Positions 59,101-64,000 of a stretch of 64,000 bases of DNA are shown here, piece by piece. Numbering within the stretch: position 1 is the first letter of the stretch; every line of letters begins with the position of its first letter. Source of the DNA: Siderastrea radians (taxonomy: Eukaryota > Cnidaria > Anthozoa > Scleractinia > Rhizangiidae). Position numbers and translations under genes: made by a program. The notes beneath the pieces are model-generated. The model was not told where the DNA came from. It saw only the letters and a list, made by a program, of their open reading frames with translations, and made no database searches. Location: positions 68,129,376-68,193,375 of the forward strand of contig OZ024890.1 of NCBI GenBank assembly GCA_964017195.1, in the 5' to 3' direction.

Positions 59101-62100
59101 TAATCATTTGTCAGCTAAAGTGCGTGCAAGTAATGGGTAGGCGAGGTCTTAAATTTCAATCCTGAGTGTGTTATCTAACCCGCCTTTGTTTGCTCAGGGC
59201 TTAAGATTTTTGTCTTTGCCGAATGTAGTTGATCTCCATTTTGCTTATGCAGTTAACATCTATCTGCGTTCACTGCGCACCAGTTTACTTGTTATCGTTT
59301 CGACCACCATATCTCTTCCTAGCCACTTCACTAAATTGACCAACCTTTACCCCATAGGTTATATTTGAAGCCGTGAGAGGATTAACATATCACGGAGACA
59401 TCGCGATCGATGACGTGTCATTCTCCCCCGAGTGCTATCCATCCGAAGGTGAGAGACTACGTTTTGTTATCTTAAATTCGAATCTTACGTTCTTCTCTGC
59501 GAGTATTCTTTCTTAATCCTTAGTCTGCTCTTATCGTTGGCGAAACAAACATGCCTGTGTTTGTGTACGACTTTCTTGATCTGCACGGATTCTCTAGCGG
59601 TACATATCAAGGAAAATTAACGCAGAGACCTTTTCAACAGTTAACCAGTATTTATTTCCTACTTTTTTAAAAGAAAAGCAAACGAAAGCACGTTCAATCA
59701 GGGCTGAAGTGTGCCTCGGATTCCGCAACGTTGAATCTCACTTTAGCCGTCTTGGCATAGTCTAATACCATATTTGATCAATGTAGCAGACTTACTATTA
59801 ACCTCGCCCTATCATCCTATCGTGGTCCGTCTGAACGTAAGGTATCTGATATTATTTCGGTCCAACAGCGCTGGACACGTTCCTAGATTACAGTATGCTA
59901 TCGTTAAGTTGGGACAGTTTGTGTGAAGGTTTCTGATAGGTTTCTGATAATTCTGTACCTGCTTGGTCATTCTAGGCATTTACTGACCCAATGATTCTTA
60001 CTTAGCTGTCCACATTTACCGAAACTACGACGTCCGCTTGGCCGATGGAAAAGAGGGCTCGTTCGAGGGCCGTGTGGAGGTGTATCGTGTTGGCACCTGG
60101 GGCACGATTTGTGATGATGGCTGGGGGATGAACGATGCCACGATTGTGTGTAAACAACTGGGGTACGCAGATGTGGAAAGTATCCAGGTCAAGTCATATT
60201 TTGGTGAAGGGAAAGGACAAATCTGGCTGGATGACCTCAACTGTACAGGAAGCGAAACCAATCTTGCCCAGTGTATGCATAATGGATGGGGCAGTCACGA
60301 TTGCACTCACAGCCAAGACGCCGGGGTCGTTTGTAATAAAGGTAAGCGTTCAAGATACTTTGGCATGGCTAGACTGTGAGTAGTCTTCCTTCTCTCATGG
60401 AAGCCTTTTACAGACTAAATAAATTCTCCGAGGGACTTTATTCTTTTCGACGCTTAGAAAAGGGACAGGATGGCGGAAGAGATTTTGTGTTTTCTTGGCA
60501 GTAGAGAATCGGCTGCTGACGAAAACAATATAAAAAGTTAATAAAACAAAAGGGGCCGCGAGGAGAGCGAAGGGAGGGCATGGAAATGTTAATAGAATAG
60601 AGAAATGATCTCTGATACAAACTTAGCGTCTTGAGTCAAAGTTCTTGACTCAAAATAGAGATTTTGCAATCGTGGTCCTCTTATCAAGAGTTTTTGTTCA
60701 CTAATTTTTTATGTACTGATAGTGTGTCTTTTGGGCTTTTCACCAATCGACGTGTTTTCGTCTTTCATGCAACCAGTTAATGACGTAGCATAGACAATGA
60801 CACTCGTATCTTTACAAACTAATTCTATTTCTACTTTTTTATTTCAGATGGTGGCAGCACAACAAAAGCAGTAAGGCTCCGTCGTAATAATGAAACTCAC
60901 AGTGGACAAGTAGAGATATATCACGGTGGCTCATGGGAAGCCATCTGTTATGACGGCTGGGATATCCATGATGCATTTGTAGCATGTCGGCAGCTTGGAT
61001 ACCCCGGTGCTGATGCAATCACACGCGAAACGCCTGGAAATGTCCAGAGTTCCTTGAAAAACGTGCAGTGCAAAGGGGATGAGAATACTCTGGGGGACTG
61101 TGTGCATGACTGGAGTGTGGGAAATTGCAACTATGGATATGCTGGAGTTATCTGTTCTGGTATGTTTCGATGCGCGTTTGTGTGTCATTAGCTTCATCCT
61201 CACTGCCAGCGTTTGGTTTATCATGACGTCCTTGCTCCCAAACTAACGGGATATTGTTGGTCCCCTCACCCAGCTATCGTCCCATTATCTGTTGGACTAT
61301 GTTGTGAGTCAATTTTGGAGTTAGTTTAGCTACGCCATACTGAAACTATAGATGAGTGCCACAAAACTGACAAAAATATGTAATTAAATTAACAGGACTA
61401 AAAGTTTGTGACTGACTGGATAGAGCCAAAAAAAGGATGGCCGGAACAAAAATAGTTCCTATGATGCCTAATAACGTCATAGTTGTTAAAGCTGCGACTT
61501 TAACGACGAATATTTTATTTTATTTATTTTATCTACAGTACAAGGAACAGCCGAGGGAAACATTCGACTTGTAGGCGGCAGCTCCAAAAGGGAAGGCCGC
61601 GTCGAGGTGTTTCATCAAGGAGAATGGGGCACAGTTTGTGACGACCGATGGAGAATAGAAAACGCCCGCGTTGTGTGCTACGAACTTGGTTTTACAAGTG
61701 TGAGAAAGATTCTCCAGAGTTTTGGACCAGGAAACGGCCGCGTGTGGCTGGATCGAGTGAATTGCAATGGAGACGAAACCGCCCTGGTTAACTGCCCTCA
61801 CGCTGGATGGGGCGTCACATCCTGTCCTCACCAAGAAGATGTCGGAGTGATTTGCTCAGGTAAGTCATTATGACCTTCCTCATTACTATAGAAAATGGCA
61901 ATCTAATCTCTATCAGGTGTTAATCCTATAGTTCATTAGTATTTGCAGACTCTGAGTTATTAACCACTAGGTCGGAGATTTAAGTATTAGTTTTGTTGAA
62001 AATCTGAAATTTGATACTACCTTTGCTATCTCCTAGCCCTGCGATCTTAAACGTTTCCCGTTCCCCTTGAAAGGTCGAGATATCGTGAACTGCTTTAGCA

Positions 62101-63270
62101 ATCACAAAAACACTTATCTATTTTTCATGTTCTGTTCTCAGACGATGCGTATGTTGGCTGCTACAACGATACGAGTGTTCACGTGATGAATCATGAATTC
62201 ACTTCACCAAGTAAGACTACGTCATTAAAAGGATTTTTGTTCGCGACACATTGTAAAACCAACGAAGCTTATTTGCCATTCTCGTTCGTTCAGTGAAACT
62301 ATTTACCTTGTGCTGCCAGGAGCTAATTTAAAGCAAAGTAGCTAATTTAAAGCAAAGTAGATGTATGCCCCAACTGTCAGGTGTAACCCCGTTGAAGTGT
62401 GTTCGGCGCTTATCTTAACCTAGCTATTCTCCCTCTTAGCTTTCTATTCAACTGACCGACATTTGCCCTAACCGTTAGGTATGACCCCGGTGAAGTGTGT
62501 TCGTCGCTGTCAAAGCAAGGGATACCAATACGCAGGCTTGGAATGGTCCAGTGAATGCTACTGTGGAAATCACGTGAGTAGTTGTCCTGGTGATAAGCAC
62601 CTGGATGTAGGACTAATCGAAGTAAGGCTCATTCCTAAGGCTCTGTCTTCCAGGACTTGAGTAAAATTGATTTTTATGACAAGCCACCCCACTTCTTTTG
62701 CAGTATGATCGATACGGCAATTCAAGTTCATGCGACCTTCCATGTCTTGGAGACGCTAGTAAAGTTTGTGGAGGGACCTGGGCACTGTCTGTTTACAACA
62801 CAGGTGACTTAGCTTACTGTTTCTTTATTTCACATCATAACGAAATGTACACGCACGTTGTTATACAGTCCGCTGCACCTCGATAGGAGGTAGCAAGCGC
62901 GCTGATTGCCTCCATACTATGACCAGACGTCACGTGAGTGGGCACCCTAAGGACCACATTCAAGTGTCAGTTTATGGAAGGTTAAAGGGCCCCTATTAAC
63001 CCAGTGTACCTGGTGGGTATCTGTTGTTGCCGTCCTCGAAATCGATGCAAATGTCGGAGTGGCACCAGACCAGAAGTCTGCAGACAAAATATTCATCGTC
63101 GGCGTAGCTCACTATCGAAATAATTGAAACGTTTTTCTGTGTTGTTTAACTTGAACACGCTGAGAACGTGAAATTTTGACTGACCATGCTGTTTTCTAAC
63201 ATACCAACTAGTAATAGTTGACACTACAGCTGCCCCCGCTGTTAGGAGTTTTTGTGAACGTATTTATTGA
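38739..63270 (+). CDS. secreted MAM/LDLa/SRCR/WSC modular protein (multi-exon gene)
   Basis: Gene-level entry; exons are listed below. The order is: signal peptide, propeptide with an RKKR site, MAM1, SRCR1, LDLa1-MAM2, LDLa2-MAM3, SRCR2, SRCR3, SRCR4, WSC. The 23 exons from 44905 to 62803 all have AG/GT borders and unbroken phase (3,462 nt, about 1,154 codons). Module borders fall in phase 1, the usual arrangement of shuffled extracellular domains. The signal exon at 38739-38929 ends in phase 2 and cannot join directly to 44905 (a stop results), so at least one small exon is missing; 40607-40617 would fit. The 3' end may be the short exon at 63230-63270 or may lie beyond the window. No transmembrane segment is seen, so secretion or matrix deposition is inferred. 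MAM/LDLa proteins are known in coral skeletal organic matrix. SRCR and WSC domains bind proteins or glycans. The exact role is unknown. Confidence 0.8.
39454..39531 (+). repeat. two 39-bp direct repeats
   Basis: TATACAATAATGAATTGGTA... recurs exactly at 39493. Confidence 0.9.
40607..40617 (+). CDS. candidate 11-nt micro-exon
   Basis: TTTACTTAG|GTCCGATGCAG|GTACTG. It accepts phase 2 from exon 1 and leaves phase 1, as exon 2 at 44905 requires, adding Met-Ser-Asp-Ala. The fit may be coincidental given how short it is. Confidence 0.2.
42130..42170. repeat. AGT microsatellite
   Basis: GTA iterations with one GTG, followed by a T-rich tract. Confidence 0.8.
43281..44051 (-). pseudogene. LINE reverse transcriptase C-terminal fragment
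   Basis: The minus-strand frame 43836-43288 has [20 protein letters not shown] followed by A-K-I-F-W, the zinc-binding C-terminal motif (CxxC..HxFxxC..FW) of L1/Tx1-like LINE polyproteins. The frame upstream (44051-43788) continues the same element after a frame change near 43850. The catalytic reverse-transcriptase core is absent. It lies antisense in the large intron. Confidence 0.65.
44395..44470 (+). repeat. tRNA-like SINE head
   Basis: CCCACGGTAGCTCAGTCG starts an A-box-like region. D-arm GCTC/GAGC and an anticodon-like loop CTAGTGT follow, and CCGTGGGG pairs with the start. The B box is degraded (GGTTCTATTTCC). Confidence 0.5.
44905..45081 (+). CDS. exons 2-3: linker with furin-like site
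   Basis: Exon 2 is 44905-44949 (an alternative acceptor at 44911 keeps phase). Exon 3 is 45028-45081. Exon 2 encodes [14 protein letters not shown], where RKKR is a good proprotein-convertase site. Exon 3 encodes a hydrophilic NETQ/NKT linker with two N-glycosylation sequons. Both exons begin and end in phase 1. The region between signal peptide and RKKR would be a propeptide. Confidence 0.65.
45195..45300. repeat. dispersed repeat fragment
   Basis: GAATGAAATCCTGAGGTGCC, related to 36640-36790 and 58215-58320. Confidence 0.4.
45394..45440. repeat. GAT microsatellite
   Basis: About ten GAT units, then GGTGGTCGTGG. Confidence 0.85.
45606..48446 (+). CDS. exons 4-7: MAM domain 1
   Basis: Exon 4 45606-45749, exon 5 45850-45959, exon 6 46809-46970, exon 7 48359-48446. 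Exon 4 gives [20 protein letters not shown] and [11 protein letters not shown]. Exon 5 gives [15 protein letters not shown]. Exon 6 gives the middle strands ([27 protein letters not shown]). Exon 7 gives [20 protein letters not shown] and the closing Cys. These are the standard MAM blocks in order. Phases run 1-1-0-0-1. The exon 6 donor (GTTCGT) is weak. Introns hold a SINE (46026) and a LINE fragment (47060-47920). Confidence 0.85.
46026..46290 (+). repeat. SINE copy, body related to 30092
   Basis: It has the body ACAAGAAACTTTATTCCACA..TCTCTCTCCACCCAGG and the following ATGGGTA, as at 30180-30245. The tRNA-like head is weaker (TGTTCGAGCTT). Confidence 0.6.
47060..47920 (-). pseudogene. CR1/L2-like LINE 3' fragment
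   Basis: The minus strand reads [40 protein letters not shown] and, from 47727, [20 protein letters not shown], then [17 protein letters not shown] and a CRGCNLC end. These are the conserved C-terminal blocks of CR1/L2-type reverse transcriptase. The 3' end carries an AAT microsatellite tail (47073-47136). The element is 5'-truncated and antisense in an intron. Confidence 0.75.
47073..47136. repeat. AAT microsatellite (LINE tail)
   Basis: About twenty AAT units at the 3' edge of the LINE fragment. Confidence 0.85.
49088..49201 (+). repeat. three 38-bp tandem repeats
   Basis: CTTGCCAATTTAAACCATAC starts units at 49088, 49126 and 49164, with three or four differences among them. Confidence 0.9.
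49478..50395 (+). CDS. exons 8-9: SRCR domain 1 (divergent)
   Basis: Exon 8 is 49478-49666, with [20 protein letters not shown] and [19 protein letters not shown]. Exon 9 is 50252-50395, with [20 protein letters not shown] and TSCPSN..LNCMG. Six cysteines, group A count, split over two exons. The usual CDDGW is CREGW and WLDDVxC is GLFNVSC, so the acidic cation-site residues are missing. Several NxS/T sequons lie in the second half. Phase 1 throughout. Confidence 0.8.
50593..50844 (+). CDS. exon 10: LDLa 1 and start of MAM 2
   Basis: LDLa with six cysteines: [34 protein letters not shown]. The acidic calcium motif DGWDE is intact. It is followed by [20 protein letters not shown] and [10 protein letters not shown], the MAM entry block. 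Bordered TTGCTAG|G and ACAG|GTACAT, phase 1 to 1. Confidence 0.85.
50950..51020. repeat. GTCAGGGAAAA repeat fragment
   Basis: GTCAGGGAAAA recurs three times with spacing. A related but weaker block is around 52800-53040. Confidence 0.4.
51797..52190 (+). repeat. ~195-bp direct tandem duplication
   Basis: ATTCAAAGCGATAAGACAGA through GTTAGCACGTTGAACCAAGT occurs at about 51838-51960 and 52066-52187. The second copy has a ~30-bp AT insertion upstream and several substitutions. Confidence 0.85.
52200..53990. other. intronic, no exon recognised
   Basis: Overlapping open frames on both strands at 52792-53115 have no splice sites and sit in repeat-like sequence. Nothing else is supported. Confidence 0.4.
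54003..56186 (+). CDS. exons 11-13: MAM domain 2
   Basis: Exon 11 54003-54113 ([29 protein letters not shown]), exon 12 54955-55139 ([32 protein letters not shown]), exon 13 56090-56186 ([23 protein letters not shown]). With the end of exon 10 this completes MAM2. Phases 1-1-0-1. The intron before exon 13 ends in a SINE whose tail reaches the acceptor. Confidence 0.85.
55928..56085 (+). repeat. tRNA-like SINE next to a splice acceptor
   Basis: The head GTTGGCTTCACAGCTCAG resembles 17594 (same CAGCTCCCAGTTGGCTT lead-in). A hairpin-like ACCTGAATTTTTTTCGGG follows at 56003-56024. Tail ends within a few bases of the exon 13 acceptor (56089). Confidence 0.6.
56644..56760 (+). CDS. exon 14: LDLa 2
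   Basis: One symmetric phase-1 exon with six cysteines: [20 protein letters not shown] followed by QCDFNDDC and FDGTDELNC. The FDGTDE calcium motif is intact. Acceptor TTTCAG|G, donor G|GTAAGT. Confidence 0.9.
56866..59448 (+). CDS. exons 15-18: MAM domain 3
   Basis: Exon 15 56866-57021 ([29 protein letters not shown]), exon 16 57896-57996 ([20 protein letters not shown]), exon 17 58776-58958 ([29 protein letters not shown]), exon 18 59358-59448 ([23 protein letters not shown]). The exon layout and phases match MAM1 (1-1-0-0-1), so the two probably arose by block duplication. Confidence 0.88.
57085..57200 (+). repeat. tRNA-derived SINE
   Basis: TTACCCTGCAAGCACACTCA, B box GGTTCGACTCC, then hairpin ACTCGGATTTTGTTCCGAGT (57152-57172) and TCGCCTGTGTCACTCAC. 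Confidence 0.55.
58215..58350. repeat. dispersed repeat fragment plus GATA tract
   Basis: GAGTCTGTGGGTAAAATC relates to 36640 and 45195. AGAGAGATAGATAG follows at 58322. Confidence 0.45.
60006..60341 (+). CDS. exon 19: SRCR domain 2
   Basis: A single phase-1 exon: [69 protein letters not shown]. Six cysteines, and both the CDDGW and WLDDLNC cation-site segments are intact. This is the most canonical SRCR with SRCR4. Acceptor TACTTAG|C, donor AAAG|GTAAGC. Confidence 0.92.
60848..61159 (+). CDS. exon 20: SRCR domain 3 (divergent)
   Basis: [53 protein letters not shown], then [30 protein letters not shown]. Six cysteines. WLDD is replaced by SLKN and CDDGW by CYDGW, so a cation site is doubtful. 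Single exon, phase 1 at both ends. Confidence 0.9.
61539..61859 (+). CDS. exon 21: SRCR domain 4
   Basis: [76 protein letters not shown] then ICS. Canonical six-cysteine SRCR with CDD retained and WLDR in place of WLDD. Single exon, phase 1. Confidence 0.92.
62142..62803 (+). CDS. exons 22-24: WSC domain
   Basis: Exon 22 62142-62210 ([17 protein letters not shown]), exon 23 62479-62573 ([27 protein letters not shown]), exon 24 62704-62803 ([34 protein letters not shown]). This is the full WSC pattern, a putative carbohydrate-binding domain. Phases 1-1-0-1. Exon 24 ends ACAG|GTGACT, so at least one more exon follows. Confidence 0.9.
62366..62412 (+). pseudogene. degenerate partial duplicate of WSC exon 23
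   Basis: CAGGTGTAACCCCGTTGAAG followed by TGTGTTCGGCGCTTATC matches the acceptor and first bases of exon 23 (62476 onward) with a few changes. The reading frame gains a stop after the changed TGT/TAT. It lies 110 bp upstream of the real exon. Confidence 0.6.
63230..63270 (+). CDS. candidate terminal exon
   Basis: CACTACAG|CT continues phase 1 from exon 24 and reads [13 protein letters not shown] then TGA. A CTAAC branch-like site lies upstream. No AATAAA follows within the window, so the true end may be elsewhere. Confidence 0.3.
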
Positions 63271-63604
63271 TTTTGAAGGTTTCTTTTTTCTTAATTTATT
63301 TAGAAACACTTTTGTGTGACATTTATTTTTCTGTAGTATAATTTAGGTTTTAGATTGTTTCTGCAGAAGCACGCCAAGGGTAGATTTAGCACTCAGTCCA
63401 GTGCTAAGAGCTTTCACTGATAATATATAGATTTAGCCAAGCCTAAAAGCGGAGCCCCCCTTTTTGTTTTGTCTGTTTTTTGCTTTAGTTTTTTGTTTTG
63501 TTTTCTTGTTTTGTTTTTGCTGGCAGTTATTAATTTGTGAAAATACTCTCATCCAAGTCGTTTTATTAAAAAAAAAAACAAAGAAAAAAAAAAGAAAAAA
63601 TTTG

Positions 63605-63682
63605 TTGCTCCCGCTGAGTGTCGAACCCGGCTCGTCGGCGTGAGATGCCGGTAACTAGTCCACTAGGCCATGGGCGTTTGAC
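63605..63682 (-). repeat. tRNA-Glu-like SINE head
   Basis: Reverse strand: GCCCATGGCCTAGTGGACTA (A-box like), an anticodon arm CCGGC-ATCTCAC-GCCG with anticodon CTC, and B box GGTTCGACAC. Acceptor pairing is weak and an A/T-rich tail follows (63565-63602). Confidence 0.5.
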
Positions 63683-64000
63683 ATTGTTTTCGTAGTTAAT
63701 TGTAATACTTATTTCTTTCTTCGTGACAAGCTGCCTATCAGCATGAAAATACTGGTGTTTTTCCTGACAAAATGTGTTCGAAACGCCGTAAAAACCATGG
63801 TTGTGGACAGAAAAAACCAAAAAGCACTAACTCTGCTACATTTGGCGTCGAAACCGCTGCGAAAAGCTGCGAACTCAAGCGGTGTGCCGACCGAGTTTGA
63901 ACAGAACCGACGAGGCAAATTTGAACTTTTTGCCTGAACTTTATCGCCGAATTTCTTTCGCCTAGATTGAACTTTTCCCCTTCCACCAAAAAGACAACTG

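Overview
This is animal nuclear DNA, most likely from an anthozoan cnidarian such as a stony coral. It is AT-rich and intron-rich. It carries a long multi-exon extracellular gene (MAM, LDLa, SRCR and WSC modules) and a dense layer of short inverted-repeat DNA transposons, tRNA-derived SINEs and decayed LINEs. The organism call is inference from gene type and repeat style. Nearly all long open frames outside the exons below look like chance.

Left part (1-30.3 kb). A putative minus-strand gene has a non-coding/ATG first exon near 5.34 kb and an internal exon at 1385-1680. The two join in frame as ATG|GGA. A segment containing the same first exon is duplicated in inverted orientation at 25.37-25.69 kb. 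The rest is mostly repeats: Harbinger-type MITEs with exact TTA or TAA duplications (576-1188, 9855-10786, 11753-12234), a MULE-type element with a 9-bp duplication (14016-14727), an hAT-type element with an 8-bp duplication (18839-19481), several perfect foldbacks, an ~850-bp repeat present twice in opposite orientation (8.67-9.53 and 23.52-24.37 kb), and SINE copies. Two weak first-exon candidates lie at 15893 and 19923.

Middle (30.37-37.91 kb). A single 7.5-kb DNA transposon has inverted ends of 0.8 kb or more, an integrase-type (DD35E) transposase at 34.7-36.3 kb broken by two frame changes and one stop, and a strongly asymmetric array of ~95-bp units next to the left end. Each unit repeats a motif found at the transposon tip. 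The array was itself invaded by a 705-bp Harbinger derivative (exact TAA duplication) and by a composite foldback insertion.

Right part (38.7-63.3 kb). One plus-strand gene, read from splice signals and reading phase, encodes a signal peptide, a furin-like basic site, then MAM-SRCR-(LDLa-MAM)-(LDLa-MAM)-SRCR-SRCR-SRCR-WSC. I can place 23 exons with fully consistent phase from 44905 to 62803, plus a signal-peptide exon at 38739, a possible 11-nt micro-exon and a possible terminal exon. The product would be a secreted protein of about 1,200 residues. Related MAM/LDLa proteins are known from coral skeletal matrix, and SRCR proteins from recognition and adhesion. Introns hold LINE fragments, SINEs and tandem duplications. 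A tRNA-like SINE and T-rich sequence close the window.
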